Assembly: GCF_008698145.1 (NCBI RefSeq)
Contig: NZ_RZNZ01000003.1
Coordinates: forward strand, 1-64,000
Length of the DNA: 64,000 nt
Source of the DNA: Bifidobacterium vespertilionis
Lineage (GTDB): Bacteria; Actinomycetota; Actinomycetes; Actinomycetales; Bifidobacteriaceae
Direction: 5' to 3'
Part shown: positions 7,444-16,922 of the stretch, piece by piece
Layout of the letters: each line of letters begins with the position of its first letter
Position numbering within the stretch: the stretch's first letter is position 1
Program-made: the position numbers and the translations under genes
The notes under the pieces: model-generated
Told to the model about the DNA's origin: nothing
Databases searched by the model: none
The model's input: only the letters and a program-made list of their open reading frames with translations

Positions 7444-9480
7444 GTGTCAATCATCAATTCGCTCAAGAACCAGGCCGTCGAGATCACTCGAAGGGCCCTG
7501 AACCTGGAGGACGATTTCGCCCACCCGGTGAGCGACGACTCGAGCGATCAGCCCGACTACGTAACGGATGCCCAAGCAGCGGCCGGCGATGAGGCCGTCG
7601 CGCTGCCCCACACCGACGAATGGGGTCCCGGCTACCCCACCACCACGTTCATCGACCAGGCCACCGGACTGCTCACCACGGAGACGGCCGGCAATCCCCC
7701 GCTGGACGACCACATCACCATCTACAGCGTCTACAAGGATCGCGCCGAGCGCATGGGCGACGATCCGCTCTACACGTTCAAGGTTGGCGACCAGTGGGTC
7801 ACCAAGACCGCCAACGAATTCCTCGCCGAAGCCCGCCGCGTGGCCAAGGGACTGCTGCACTACGGCCTGAAGAAGGGCGATGCCGTGGCGCTCATGTGCC
7901 GCACCTCCTACGAATGGGATCTCACGGACTGCGCGGTCATGGCGTGCGGCGGCGTGCTCGCCACCATCTACGACACCGATTCGGCCGAGCAGATCCGCAA
8001 CATCGTGAACAATTCCGACGCCCGTCTGCTCATCGTGCAGGACACGGACATGCGCGAGAAGGCCAACGGGGCCATCGAGGACTGCCCGTCGCTGGAGCAC
8101 ATCATCTGCATCGAGACCGGCGGCCTTGAGGAGATCGCCGCATATGGCAGCGCGGTGACCGACGAGGAACTGGACGCGCGCATCGACTCCCTGCGCAAGA
8201 CCGACCTGTGCTCGATCATCTACACCTCCGGTTCCACCTCCGCCCCCAAGGGCGTCGAGATGACCCACGAAAACTACTGCACGGACGCCTTCAACCTGCG
8301 CGACTACATGCCCGATCTCCTCAAGGACAAGAAGGGCTCCATCCTCCTGTTCCTGCCGCAGGCCCACACCTTCGCGCGCGCGATCAACTACATCGTGGTG
8401 GCCACCGATATGCGCATCTACATCGCCACCGGCATCAAGACGCTGCTCGCCGATCTTCAGGTGGCCAAGCCCACCGTCATGATCGTGGTGCCCCGCGTGC
8501 TCGAAAAGGTCTACAACGCCGCCTCCCAGAAAGCCGGTCACGGCCCCAAGGGCGTCGCGTTCGCCGCCGCCGTGGTGGCCGCGCAGGACTACATGGCGGA
8601 GATCAGCGAGAAGGGCAAGGCCGGTCTGGTCGCCACGGCCAAGCGCGCCGCGTTCGATCCGGTCGTCTACCAGTCGCTGCGTCAGGCGCTGGGCGGCAGG
8701 ACCCGCTGGATCGTGTGCGGCGGCGCACCGCTGGATCCGGAGCTCATGGCGTTCTTCCGCGGCGCGAACATCCCCGTCTACGAGGGCTATGGCCTTACCG
8801 AGACCACCGCCCCCTGCGCGTTCAACCCGATCGGCGTGCCCTACCATCAGGGCTCCGTGGGCGTCGCGTTCCCCGGTTTCAAGCTGCGCATCGGCGAGGA
8901 CGGCGAGATCCAGGTGGGCGGCCCGATCGTCTTCCATCGCTATCACAAGAACGAGGAGGCCACGGAAAACGCCTTCACCCCGGACGGCTGGCATGCCACC
9001 GGCGATCTGGGCCGACTCGACGAGGACGGCTTCCTGTACATCACCGGTCGCAAGAAGGACCTGATCATCACGGCCGGCGGTAAGAACGTCTCCCCCGGAC
9101 CCATCGAGGAGGTCATCCAGCGCTGCGAAATCGTCTCGCAGGCGCTGGTGCTCGGCGACAAGCGCCCGTTCATCTCCGCGCTCATCACCTTGGATGAGGA
9201 GACCCTGCGCCCGTGGCTCGAAGCCAAGGGCCTCGACCGCAACATGCCTCTCGAGGAGGCCGCGACCAACGCAGCCGTGCGCGCCGAGGTGCAGAAGTAC
9301 GTGGATATGGCGAACGAGGGCGTCTCCCGCGCCGAGTCCGTGCGCAAGTTCATCATCCTGCCCGAGGAGTTCACGCAGGAGAACGGCCTCATGACCGCCT
9401 CCCTGAAGGTGATCCGCCCGAAGGTGATCGCGCGCTACACGCAGCTGCTCAACACCCAGATGTACACCAAGCGCAAGTAG
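7444..9480 (+). CDS. fadD: Long-chain fatty acid--CoA ligase (AMP-forming)
   Basis: A 678-residue ANL-superfamily enzyme that activates fatty acids through acyl-AMP to acyl-CoA. Visible motifs are the ATP-binding loop YTSGSTSAPKGVEMTH (about residues 258-273), GYGLTETTAP (A5), TGDLGRLDEDGFLYITGRKK (A7-A8) and the flexible-loop region AGGKNVSP. The GTG start at 7444 is behind AAGGAGACC. The first roughly 60 residues are an N-terminal extension rich in Asp/Ala. Bifidobacteria lack beta-oxidation, so a role in lipid incorporation or remodelling is more likely than degradation (inference). The repeat array at 9545-9745 starts about 65 nt after the stop. Confidence 0.92.
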   Translation: MSIINSLKNQAVEITRRALNLEDDFAHPVSDDSSDQPDYVTDAQAAAGDEAVALPHTDEWGPGYPTTTFIDQATGLLTTETAGNPPLDDHITIYSVYKDRAERMGDDPLYTFKVGDQWVTKTANEFLAEARRVAKGLLHYGLKKGDAVALMCRTSYEWDLTDCAVMACGGVLATIYDTDSAEQIRNIVNNSDARLLIVQDTDMREKANGAIEDCPSLEHIICIETGGLEEIAAYGSAVTDEELDARIDSLRKTDLCSIIYTSGSTSAPKGVEMTHENYCTDAFNLRDYMPDLLKDKKGSILLFLPQAHTFARAINYIVVATDMRIYIATGIKTLLADLQVAKPTVMIVVPRVLEKVYNAASQKAGHGPKGVAFAAAVVAAQDYMAEISEKGKAGLVATAKRAAFDPVVYQSLRQALGGRTRWIVCGGAPLDPELMAFFRGANIPVYEGYGLTETTAPCAFNPIGVPYHQGSVGVAFPGFKLRIGEDGEIQVGGPIVFHRYHKNEEATENAFTPDGWHATGDLGRLDEDGFLYITGRKKDLIITAGGKNVSPGPIEEVIQRCEIVSQALVLGDKRPFISALITLDEETLRPWLEAKGLDRNMPLEEAATNAAVRAEVQKYVDMANEGVSRAESVRKFIILPEEFTQENGLMTASLKVIRPKVIARYTQLLNTQMYTKRK

Positions 9481-9544
9481 CCGCAGCTCGGCGCGGCTCG
9501 GCCGCCGGCGGGTGCCGCCGTGGTGCCGCCGATCCGATGCTATT

Positions 9545-9745
9545 TGGTGGCGATTCGAGACACATAACGCTTCCCCCGCGTCTCGAATCGCCACCATTTC
9601 CATTTTTGGTGGTGGTTTGAGACACTGCCCCACCCCGCTGCGTCTCAAACCACCACCGTTTCCAGAACTGGCTGCGATTTGAGACAAATCCGCCTTCCCC
9701 TGTGTCTCGAATCGCCACCATTCCCACGATCGGATGCGATTTAGG
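9545..9745. repeat. Repeat array A: alternating inverted GGTGGCGATTYGAGAC half-sites
   Basis: Three units of left arm, 18 nt, right arm, plus a fourth degenerate left arm. Arms are 9545-9561/9580-9596 (17 bp, perfect), 9608-9623/9642-9657 (16 bp, perfect) and 9670-9685/9704-9719 (three mismatches). The remnant is at about 9732-9747. The inner linker is exactly 18 nt each time and the outer linker 11-12 nt, giving a 62-nt period. The linkers are unrelated in sequence but pyrimidine-rich. The array lies between fadD and the nuclease-like gene at 9869, and the same family recurs just past that gene. Confidence 0.9.
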
Positions 9746-9868
9746 ACGCAACAGGACACAACAGCAACCCGCCGTACGCAACCCACCACCGCATTGCGCC
9801 TTAAGCCGCTCGACGATAAACTGATATCGGGTTGAGGGATGCCCGCAAAAACGAAAGGCCATCCCATC

Positions 9869-10864
9869 ATGCCCGAAATCGCATCCATCGCCGCTCTCTA
9901 CACGCAGGCCCGCACACAGCGCCGTTGCATCATTCCCCCGGATGCCACAGCCCGACGAACACTCAGCAGACGTGTACTCCAAGGCGTTCTGGTCAGACCC
10001 TTTCGCGGTCTATATGCGGAGCGCTCCTATTGGCAATCGCTGAATCCCAACGAACAGGCGCTGCACATCATACGCGCGTTGGCACTGATGCATCCGGACT
10101 GGACCTTCGCGGGCCCTTCGGCCGCGCTGGTGCTGGGGTTGGATTGCCTATATGAACTGTCGAAAACCATATATCGAGCCGTTCGGCGGCCGGAACGCAC
10201 GGCCTGCGCCAACGGCATCAGGGCGATCCCGATGTCCGATCAAACCGCCACACTACGGGCCGACGGCATATTGGTCACGTCCGTGGAAACGACCGTATAC
10301 GATTGCGCGGCGACGTTCCTGACCAGCCGCGCATTGGGATTCGCCGATTCCGCATTGCGCCTGGGAAAAACCACCAACACCGCATTGCACGATCACGCGA
10401 TGAACCACCGCCATGACCGGCATTGGACCAAGGCATCCCAGACGATTGATCTCGCCAACGGACTGAGCGAGAACGGCGGGGAGTCCAAATGCCAGGGAAT
10501 CCTGCATGAGTGCGGCGCCGATGTACCGCAATTGCAGCAGACGGTCAGGTGTCTGGACGATCCGAGGAAATCCCATCGTCTGGACATGGTTTGGAATCGG
10601 GCGGATGGATCAAAGGTTGCGTGTGAACTCGACGGCACACGCAAGTACGTCGATCCGACGATGGTCGGAACGCAAACGCTGCAGCAGGTGGTGGAGAAGG
10701 AGCGCGATCGCCAGCGTTGCTTGGAGCGTCAGGGCGTGGACGTATTTCGCTTGTTCTATAACGAGCTTGATGCACTGGGTGACGTCCGGCGGACTTTGTA
10801 CGAGCATCGGGTGCCGATGAACAAAGCGATCCAATGCAACCTCGGCACAGACATCTGGGGTTGA
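9869..10864 (+). CDS. AbiEi-like/PD-(D/E)XK (DUF559-type) protein, paralogue 1
   Basis: A 331-residue protein, two-part by inspection. The N-terminal half resembles the winged-helix AbiEi antitoxin type (PFRGLYAERSYW near residue 45). The C-terminal part has a Vsr/DUF559-like PD-(D/E)XK pattern: E205 in NGGES, D239 in RLDMVW, E253/D255/K259 in ELDGTRKY, then a helix and a VFRLF strand. The gene at 27811 has the same residues at the same spacing. ATG 9869 is preferred because AAAGG lies 10 nt upstream. An ATG at 9839 is in frame but has poor spacing. No neighbouring toxin gene exists. Arrays A and B of one repeat family flank it, which suggests binding, autoregulation or processing of those repeats (inference). 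Confidence 0.72.
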   Translation: MPEIASIAALYTQARTQRRCIIPPDATARRTLSRRVLQGVLVRPFRGLYAERSYWQSLNPNEQALHIIRALALMHPDWTFAGPSAALVLGLDCLYELSKTIYRAVRRPERTACANGIRAIPMSDQTATLRADGILVTSVETTVYDCAATFLTSRALGFADSALRLGKTTNTALHDHAMNHRHDRHWTKASQTIDLANGLSENGGESKCQGILHECGADVPQLQQTVRCLDDPRKSHRLDMVWNRADGSKVACELDGTRKYVDPTMVGTQTLQQVVEKERDRQRCLERQGVDVFRLFYNELDALGDVRRTLYEHRVPMNKAIQCNLGTDIWG

Positions 10865-10920
10865 GGGGATGCAGACGTCAACGGCCCCGCGCTCATGCGC
10901 GCCTGTCGGCACATCCATGT

Positions 10921-11060
10921 GTCTCGAATCGCCCCCGTTCTCATTTTTGGTGGCGTTTCGAGACACGTTCGCCCTTCTTTCTGTCTCAATTCGCCGCCAA
11001 TTCTGAAAATGGATGCGATTTGAGACGCAGCGGGGACCCATTTTGTCTCAAATCGCACCC
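10921..11060. repeat. Repeat array B: same half-site family as array A
   Basis: A right half-site (10921-10936), then two full units: 10949-10964/10983-10998 and 11011-11026/11045-11060. Inner linkers are again 18 nt, outer linkers 12 nt, period 62 nt. Arm sequence is a variant of the array A arm (GGTGGCGTTTCGAGAC, GGATGCGATTTGAGAC). The array fills most of the gap between the nuclease-like gene and the convergent era gene. No other gene or clear terminator is visible there. Confidence 0.88.
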
Positions 11061-11108
11061 AAATCCGCCAAGGCCGCGAAGCGATCCCAAGCAGCTGAAG
11101 AGGCGAGG

Positions 11109-12074
11109 CTAAAAGCCGAGCTTCTCCAGCTGCTTGGGATCGGACTGCCACCCCTTGGCGACCTTGACGTGCAGGTCGAGCTTGGCCTTCTGCCCCACGA
11201 TGCGGTTGACCGGCGTGCGCAGCTTCTTCTTGACGGCCACGAGGTTGGCCGCGCCCTTGCCGATGATGATCGGCTTCTGCGAGTCGCGCTCCACGTAGAT
11301 GGACACGCTCACCAGCGCCTTGCCGTTGAACGCCTCTCCGGTCTCGTTGTCCTGCGGGTACTCGATGGAATCGACCACCACGGCCAGCGAGTGCGGCAGC
11401 TCGTCGTCCAGCGTCTCCAGGAACGCGCCGCGGATGAGCTCGGCGATCGTGTCCTCCGGGCGTTCCTCGGTCACCTGATCGTCGGGGTACATCTGCGGGC
11501 CTTCGGGCGTGTGCTCGATCAGCACCTTGCGCACCTCGTCGAGGTTGTCGTGCTCCAGCGCGCTGACCGGCACGATGTCCGCGAAATCGGCGAATTCATT
11601 GATCTCGATGAGCTTGGAGACCAGCTCCTCGCGGCTGAGCGTGTCGATCTTGGTGACGATGGCGATCAGCGGGACCTTCCAGTTCCACGTGCCGTCCTCG
11701 CGCTTGGTGGCGAAATCGGAGCGCAGGCGCGACAGGATGCGCTTGTCGCCGGGGCCGATCTTCTGGTCGCCGGGCAGGAGGAACGCGACCACGTCCACGT
11801 CGGACAGCGACTCGTCCACCACGTCGTTGAGCCTCTGGCCGAGCAGCGTGCGCGGACGGTGGATGCCGGGGGTATCCACCAGCACAAGCTGCGCGTCGGG
11901 CGTGGTGAGGATGCCGCGGATGGCCTTTCGGGTGGTTTCGGGCCGGGAGGATGCGATGGCGATCTGCGTGCCGATGAGCGCGTTGATCAGCGTGGATTTG
12001 CCCACGTTCGGACGGCCCACCACGGCGACGAAGCCGGAGCGGTATGGGGTGGACGCGAGATCGTTATCGGTCAT
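11109..12074 (-). CDS. era: GTPase Era
   Basis: A 321-residue essential GTPase that binds the 3' end of 16S rRNA during 30S maturation. It has G1 (GRPNVGKST), G3 (DTPGIHRPR) and G4 (TKID), and a C-terminal KH domain (residues about 230-310) ending in LHVKVAKGW. The start at ATG 12074 is supported by AAGGAG 6 nt upstream and lies within the last codons of the CBS-domain gene (11-nt overlap), so the two are co-translated. The frame stays open upstream, but those residues belong to the overlapping gene region. Confidence 0.97.
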   Translation of the reverse strand: MTDNDLASTPYRSGFVAVVGRPNVGKSTLINALIGTQIAIASSRPETTRKAIRGILTTPDAQLVLVDTPGIHRPRTLLGQRLNDVVDESLSDVDVVAFLLPGDQKIGPGDKRILSRLRSDFATKREDGTWNWKVPLIAIVTKIDTLSREELVSKLIEINEFADFADIVPVSALEHDNLDEVRKVLIEHTPEGPQMYPDDQVTEERPEDTIAELIRGAFLETLDDELPHSLAVVVDSIEYPQDNETGEAFNGKALVSVSIYVERDSQKPIIIGKGAANLVAVKKKLRTPVNRIVGQKAKLDLHVKVAKGWQSDPKQLEKLGF

Positions 12075-13536
12075 TGTTCTCCTTGTGTTTGTCTTTGTGG
12101 CCGTCCTTGCGCGACTCATGCGCGCGCTCGTCCGATTCCTCGTCATCGCCGGACGGTTCGATGGGGATGGAACCATCATTCAAGCCTGCGGGCTCGACGA
12201 GGATCGTCGACACCTTCTTACGGCGGCCGGCGGAATCCACCGCCGTGAGCTTGAGACCACGGGTGACGGCGGACGCGCCCACGATCGGCACGCGGCCGAG
12301 CGCCTTGGTGAGCAGGCCGTAGACCGTATCCACGTCGTCCTCGTCCATGTCGATCTCGAACATCTCCTCGAGATCGGCGATGGGCGTTCGGGCAGGCAGC
12401 TTCCACTTGTGGTCGCCCACCTTGACGGGTTCGGCGTGCTGGGTGCGGTCATGCTCGTCCTCAAGCTCGCCGACGATCTGTTCAAGGGTGTCCTCGATGG
12501 TCACCAGACCCGCGATGCCGCCATATTCGTCCACGACGATGGCCACGTGCTGGCGTTGCTTCTGCATCTGATGGAACAGATCGTCCACCGGCTTGGATTC
12601 GGGCACGAGCAGCGGATCGCGCACGATCGACTCGACCGGGCGCGAAATGGCCTGGGCGTTGAACGCGGTGGCCCGCACGGCGTCCTTGAGATAGGCCACG
12701 CCGATCAGATCGTCCACGCTGTCTCCGATCACCGGCACGCGGGAGAAGCCGGAGCGCGAGCACAGCTTGAGCATGGCGGAGAGGGTCTCCCCCTTCTCGA
12801 TGCAGATCATGTCCGTGCGCGGCACCATGATCTCGCGCGTCAGCGTCTCGGACAGCGTGAGCACGTTGCGCAGCATCTCGGAGACTTCCGGATCCACCTC
12901 GCGGCTTTCGGCGAGCCGGTCGATCACCGCGCGCCCCTGCTCGCGCTGCAGCTTTTCGAGCTCCTCGTCATCGGAGAGCTCGGCCTCGCGCGCCACGCGC
13001 TTGTTCACGGCGTCGGAGCCGATGCGCGCAAAGGGGGTGAGGGCCACGGCCACGCCAACGATCCGATGATGACGCATCATGGCGTCCAGCGGCTTGAAGG
13101 ACCCGCTCATGCGCGGCCGCAGCAGCACGGACAGCACGCCCACCACCAAAGCGAACAGGAAACCGGACAGGATCTCCGCCCACAGCGGGCCGCCGAGCAG
13201 TGTCACGATGCTGGAGACCAGCACGCCGTCCATCACGTTGCATACGATGCGGAAGAACGCGCAGGATCCGGCCGTGGCCGAACGATCGACGATGTAGCGC
13301 TGAACCCTGTGGATCGCGTCGATCTTCTTCATGCGGTTGAACTGCGAGAGCTCCGAATCGGTCTGCAGTTCAAGCGTCAGGTTGTTCAGGCTCGCGCGCG
13401 TGACGCGGGCGACGGCCCCTTCGGCGGACGCCATGGTCAGCGACAGCCACACCAGCAGCCCGGCGATGATGATCAGGACAATAACCAGAGCCAATATCGA
13501 AGGTTCTATGTCTATCAAGTGGTTCGTCAACTCCAA
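12064..13536 (-). CDS. CNNM/CorC family CBS-domain membrane protein
   Basis: A 490-residue protein. An N-terminal membrane domain (DUF21/CNNM, helices at about residues 15-35, 85-105, 110-130 and near 160-180) is followed by a tandem CBS pair with the typical [15 protein letters not shown] entry and [16 protein letters not shown] CorC_HlyC domain ends it. The family is linked to Mg2+/Co2+ transport or efflux. Gene order corC-era is conserved with ybeY and phoH upstream. The start is uncertain: TTG 13536 gives the full N-terminus, and other TTG codons at 13530 and 13518 are possible near TTTTGGAG. Confidence 0.9.
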   Translation of the reverse strand: MELTNHLIDIEPSILALVIVLIIIAGLLVWLSLTMASAEGAVARVTRASLNNLTLELQTDSELSQFNRMKKIDAIHRVQRYIVDRSATAGSCAFFRIVCNVMDGVLVSSIVTLLGGPLWAEILSGFLFALVVGVLSVLLRPRMSGSFKPLDAMMRHHRIVGVAVALTPFARIGSDAVNKRVAREAELSDDEELEKLQREQGRAVIDRLAESREVDPEVSEMLRNVLTLSETLTREIMVPRTDMICIEKGETLSAMLKLCSRSGFSRVPVIGDSVDDLIGVAYLKDAVRATAFNAQAISRPVESIVRDPLLVPESKPVDDLFHQMQKQRQHVAIVVDEYGGIAGLVTIEDTLEQIVGELEDEHDRTQHAEPVKVGDHKWKLPARTPIADLEEMFEIDMDEDDVDTVYGLLTKALGRVPIVGASAVTRGLKLTAVDSAGRRKKVSTILVEPAGLNDGSIPIEPSGDDEESDERAHESRKDGHKDKHKENNDR

Positions 13537-13628
13537 AATAGTCTTGCTCGATTTGTCCGGCGGGCGGTGTTCACCGCATGCGCATGGTTGGCCGCATCGG
13601 CGAACCGCCCTACCGCACGCGCACCAGA

Positions 13629-14153
13629 TTAGCGGCCGCTCTTGTCATATTGAGCCATCAGGTCGGGATCGCCGGCCGGCAGCACGGCCTGCGGCAGCGG
13701 ACCGGACCTCAGGGCTAGGAACGTGAGCAGCAGCTGGCGCTGCAGGCCGAACATCTGTCGCTCCTGATCGGCGGTGACGTGGTCGTAGCCGAGCAGATGG
13801 AGAATGCCGTGGATGGTGAGCAGCATCATCTCCTCCATGGTGGAGTGGCCGGCCGCCGCCGCCTGCTGGGCGGCCACGTACGGGCAGATCACGATGTCGC
13901 CGAGCACGCCCTCCATGACGGTGTTACCGTCGCCGGGGCGCAGTTCGTCCATCGGGAAGCTCATCACGTCGGTGGGGCCCTCGAGGCTCATCCAGCGCAT
14001 GTGCAGCTGGGCGATCGGCTCCGGATCGGTGAAGATGATCGTCAGGTCCGACTGGGTGCTGACGCGCATCTGGTCCATGACCCACACGCCCAGATCCGAG
14101 AACACCTTGGGATCGATGTTCCAGACGGTTTCATTGGTTACTTCAACGCTCAT
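13629..14153 (-). CDS. ybeY: Endoribonuclease YbeY
   Basis: A 174-residue zinc-dependent RNase acting in 16S rRNA 3' processing and ribosome quality control. The signature [11 protein letters not shown] supplies the three zinc-binding histidines, and a conserved Arg/Asp-rich [10 protein letters not shown] loop precedes it. ATG 14153 is inside the 3' end of phoH (11-nt overlap), so it is translationally coupled. Residues upstream of this start in the open frame are the shadow of phoH. An odd feature is the hydrophobic/acidic extension of about 30 residues at the C-terminus. Confidence 0.95.
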   Translation of the reverse strand: MSVEVTNETVWNIDPKVFSDLGVWVMDQMRVSTQSDLTIIFTDPEPIAQLHMRWMSLEGPTDVMSFPMDELRPGDGNTVMEGVLGDIVICPYVAAQQAAAAGHSTMEEMMLLTIHGILHLLGYDHVTADQERQMFGLQRQLLLTFLALRSGPLPQAVLPAGDPDLMAQYDKSGR

Positions 14154-15372
14154 CCGTTTCCTTTGCGTCTTCCCTTGTGCTGTTATCCCTAAAGCCGTTG
14201 TCCCCCGCATCGCCGCGCGAAGCGCCACGGCCCCTCCGCCGGGCATCCCGGCTGTGGTCGCCGGCGATCGCCGCGTGACGGTCGTACGCCTCGACGATGC
14301 GTCCCACGAGCTTGTGGCGCACCACGTCGTCGGCGCCCAGATGGGCGAAGGCGATGTCGTCGATCCCGCCCAAGATGCCCTCGATCGTGGCAAGGCCCGA
14401 ACGCGTGACGGTCAGATCCACCTGCGAGACGTCTCCGGTGATGATCATCTTCGTGTTGAAGCCCAGACGCGTCAGGAACATCTTCATCTGCTGCTCGGTG
14501 GTGTTCTGTGCCTCGTCGAGGATCACGAAGGCGTCGTTGAGGGTGCGGCCTCGCATGTAGGCGAGCGGGGCCACCTCGATGGTCCCGTCCTCCATGAACC
14601 GGTGCAGCTGGTCCGCGCCGAGCATGTCCGAGAGGGCATCGTACAGCGGGCGCAGGTAGGGGTCCACCTTCTCGTTGAGCGTGCCAGGCAGGAAGCCCAG
14701 ATTCTCGCCGGCCTCCACCGCGGGACGTGTGAGGATGATGCGCCGGATGCGACGGTCCTGGAAGGCGGCGACCGCCTTGGCCACGGCCAGATAGGTCTTG
14801 CCCGTGCCCGCCGGACCGATCGCGAACGTGATGGTGTGCTGCTCGATCGCGTTGAGATAGGCGACCTGACCGGCGGTCTTGGCGCGCACGGGCACGCCGA
14901 GCGCGTAGGTGATCACGCCGGGGACCTGGGGCTTGCGCCGCTGGTCGCGCATGTCCGCGAACTCGCCCGCGGTGGCAGGCTTTCCGGAACCCTGCGACGG
15001 GTCCCCCGCGGACGCGCCCACGGTGTGGAAGGTTGCGCGCGAGGCACGGCCCGATCCCTTGGCCGCGGTCTGGACGCGGTGGTGCTGGCTGTTGCGCAGC
15101 GCGTTCTTGTCCAGCATGCGCCGGACCGTGTCCGCGTCCATCGGGGCGTCGTAGGCGGCCTGGATGATCGTCTCGATCACGTCCTCGGCCTGCGAGGCCT
15201 GGGCTTCGGTGGATTTGGAACGGTTCATGATCGCGATGCGGTTGCCCCGCACGATGATCGTGAGGTCCGGGAACGCCCGTTCCACCTCACGGATCACCTG
15301 ATCAACCGGACCGAGCACGGCCACCGGGTCAAGCTCCGGCGGCAGGGTGATGGTGCGTGTCGTCGTAGCCAC
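14143..15372 (-). CDS. phoH: PhoH-like ATPase/RNA helicase
   Basis: A 409-residue PhoH family protein. An N-terminal KH-like segment (about residues 15-75) is followed by the ATPase domain with Walker A ([15 protein letters not shown]) and Walker B ([15 protein letters not shown]). The C-terminal roughly 60 residues are charged and low in complexity. The family couples ATP hydrolysis to RNA metabolism and is nearly always next to ybeY, as here. The start is GTG 15372, 12 nt after the HIT gene stop. The HIT-phoH-ybeY-corC-era run reads as one operon. Confidence 0.94.
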   Translation of the reverse strand: MATTTRTITLPPELDPVAVLGPVDQVIREVERAFPDLTIIVRGNRIAIMNRSKSTEAQASQAEDVIETIIQAAYDAPMDADTVRRMLDKNALRNSQHHRVQTAAKGSGRASRATFHTVGASAGDPSQGSGKPATAGEFADMRDQRRKPQVPGVITYALGVPVRAKTAGQVAYLNAIEQHTITFAIGPAGTGKTYLAVAKAVAAFQDRRIRRIILTRPAVEAGENLGFLPGTLNEKVDPYLRPLYDALSDMLGADQLHRFMEDGTIEVAPLAYMRGRTLNDAFVILDEAQNTTEQQMKMFLTRLGFNTKMIITGDVSQVDLTVTRSGLATIEGILGGIDDIAFAHLGADDVVRHKLVGRIVEAYDRHAAIAGDHSRDARRRGRGASRGDAGDNGFRDNSTREDAKETDER

Positions 15373-15384
15373 GAACGGACGCCC

Positions 15385-15723
15385 CTACTCGTCGAACTTT
15401 TCGCCGGTCAGGACGTGTGCGTGGACATGAAACACGGTCTGGCCCGCATCCAGGCCGGTGTTGAACACCAGACGGAACGATCCGTTGTAGGCGTCGTTGG
15501 CGATGGACTGCGCCACTTCGGCGATGTGCGCGAGCTCGGCCGGATCATCCTTGGCGAGCTCGGACACATTGGCGTAGTGCTTCTTCGGCACCACCAGCAC
15601 ATGGACCTTGGCCTTGGGGTTGATGTCCTTGAATGCATAGGTGGTCTCGTCCTCATAGACCTTGCTGCTGGGGATGTCCCCGGCGATGATCTTGCAGAAC
15701 AGGCAGTCGTTGGCTTCGCTCAT
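15385..15723 (-). CDS. HIT family nucleotide hydrolase
   Basis: A 112-residue histidine-triad protein of the Hint type, which hydrolyses AMP-NH2-type phosphoramidates. The HVHAHVL triad is near residue 97. CLFCKII at the N-terminus is the usual Cys pair that binds zinc in some members, and the length matches HinT (about 110). ATG 15723 has GGAGCGTT upstream. It is the first gene of the likely HIT-phoH-ybeY-corC-era unit, or continues from rsmE 84 nt upstream. Confidence 0.94.
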   Translation of the reverse strand: MSEANDCLFCKIIAGDIPSSKVYEDETTYAFKDINPKAKVHVLVVPKKHYANVSELAKDDPAELAHIAEVAQSIANDAYNGSFRLVFNTGLDAGQTVFHVHAHVLTGEKFDE

Positions 15724-15807
15724 AACGCTCCTTCGATGTTGTGCGTACGCCTCCATGCTATTGCCCCCACGCGATGTTTCGTCGAAGCCGTCCCGCAGAA
15801 CCGTCCC

Positions 15808-16602
15808 TCAGAATCGTCCCAGCGCGCGGGCGAGCAGCGTCAGGGCCACGGGGCCGGCCGTCGCCGCGCGCAGGATGTTGCGCCCGAGCACGCACACATA
15901 GGCGCCGGCGGCCTTGAACGCGGCGATCTCGTCGTCGCTGATGCCGCCTTCGGGCCCCACGACCACATGGATCGTGCGTGCGCGGCCGTCGTCCAGAGTG
16001 CGGTCGGCCAGCTCGCGCACGGCGCGCTCCACGCCGTCCCATGTCTCGTTGGCGTCCTGATGGAGCACCACCACCATGTCGCCGTGCACGCACGCGCGAC
16101 GGCAGATCGCCACCACGCCCTTGGTGTTCACGCAGTCGGCGAGCTCGGGCCGCCACGACCGGCGGGACTGCTCGGTGGCGGCGTCGAGCACGGCGCCCCA
16201 CTTGCGATCGGTCTTGCCGTCCTTCCATTTGACGATGGACCGGTCGGCCTGCCACGGGATCACCTCGTCCACGCCGATCTGCGTGGAGGCGTCGATGGCC
16301 TCCTCGTCGCGCCCCTGCTTGGCAAGGGCCTGGATGAGCGCGAGACGGGTCACGGGCGCCGGCTCGCGGCCCACGGACTTGACATGGACCACGCCGTTGT
16401 CCGCATCGTCCACCTCTGCTTCGATGCGCAGGCCGCGGCCGTCGGACAGCTGCAGCTCCTCCCCCACACCGATGCGCATGGATTTGAGCGCGTGGCGCTT
16501 CACATCCGCGGGAAGGGTCAGCGTCCATCCGGTGTGCAGCTCATCGGCGTTCACGGGCACGCCATCGGACGCGGGATCAAAAAGAAACAGGGCATTCGTC
16601 AT
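15808..16602 (-). CDS. rsmE: 16S rRNA (uracil1498-N3)-methyltransferase
   Basis: A 264-residue SPOUT-class methyltransferase that methylates U1498 of 16S rRNA. An N-terminal PUA-like domain (residues 1-75) precedes the knotted SAM-binding domain. The knot motifs VVVGPEGGISDDEI and LGRNILRAATAGP are intact. ATG 16602 begins MTNALFLFDP. The frame upstream of it overlaps the tRNA promoter region and is not likely coding. It is transcribed away from the tRNA-Leu gene. Confidence 0.95.
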   Translation of the reverse strand: MTNALFLFDPASDGVPVNADELHTGWTLTLPADVKRHALKSMRIGVGEELQLSDGRGLRIEAEVDDADNGVVHVKSVGREPAPVTRLALIQALAKQGRDEEAIDASTQIGVDEVIPWQADRSIVKWKDGKTDRKWGAVLDAATEQSRRSWRPELADCVNTKGVVAICRRACVHGDMVVVLHQDANETWDGVERAVRELADRTLDDGRARTIHVVVGPEGGISDDEIAAFKAAGAYVCVLGRNILRAATAGPVALTLLARALGRF

Positions 16603-16671
16603 GCATCCCAGCCTACCGATGAGTCCCAACCGACCGCAAAACCGTTGGAAATACAGGCAACACGCCGTAAG

Positions 16672-16699
16672 TTGCATGATCGTCATGCTCGTGTATAGT
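16672..16699 (+). promoter_or_regulatory. Promoter of tRNA-Leu
   Basis: TTGCAT (16672-16677) and TATAGT (16694-16699) with 16-nt spacing, 26 nt before the mature tRNA 5' end. This is one of the clearest sigma70-type promoters in the window. Confidence 0.7.
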
Positions 16700-16725
16700 T
16701 CTATCTCGTTGTCCAAACGACACCT

Positions 16726-16813
16726 GCCCGGGTGGCGGAATGGTAGACGCGCTAGCTTGAGGTGCTAGTGGTTATTTTATACGACCGTACGGGTTCAAGT
16801 CCCGTCTCGGGCA
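16726..16813 (+). tRNA. tRNA-Leu (anticodon GAG)
   Basis: An 88-nt class II tRNA. The acceptor stem GCCCGGG pairs with CTCGGGC (one G-T), with discriminator A at 16813. The anticodon stem GCTAG/CTAG(T) holds loop CTTGAGG, so the anticodon is GAG, reading CTC/CTT. A long variable arm and the T-arm ACGGGTTCAAGTCCCGT follow. CCA is not encoded (CAG follows). Confidence 0.95.
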
Positions 16814-16818
16814 CAGAC

Positions 16819-16850
16819 AAGACCCTTGGATTTCCAAGGGTCTTTTTGTT
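16819..16850 (+). terminator. Rho-independent terminator of tRNA-Leu
   Basis: AAGACCCTTGG / CCAAGGGTCTT hairpin with a 4-nt loop followed by a T-rich tail, 6 nt after the tRNA. Confidence 0.9.
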
Positions 16851-16922
16851 TTTCCGCTTCAAGCCGAGCAACGCAAACAACGCAAACAGCAACCGCATCG
16901 AACAACATCGGAAAGGCCGGGC

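Noticed and set aside
9839..9868. ATG 9839 as the start of the nuclease-like gene
   Set aside because: GAGGG is directly against this ATG with no spacing, and the extra ten residues are not matched in the paralogue.
9545..11060. CRISPR array
   Set aside because: Repeats alternate in orientation, linkers are 18 and 11-12 nt, and no cas gene is in the window. A CRISPR has direct repeats with 25-45 nt spacers.
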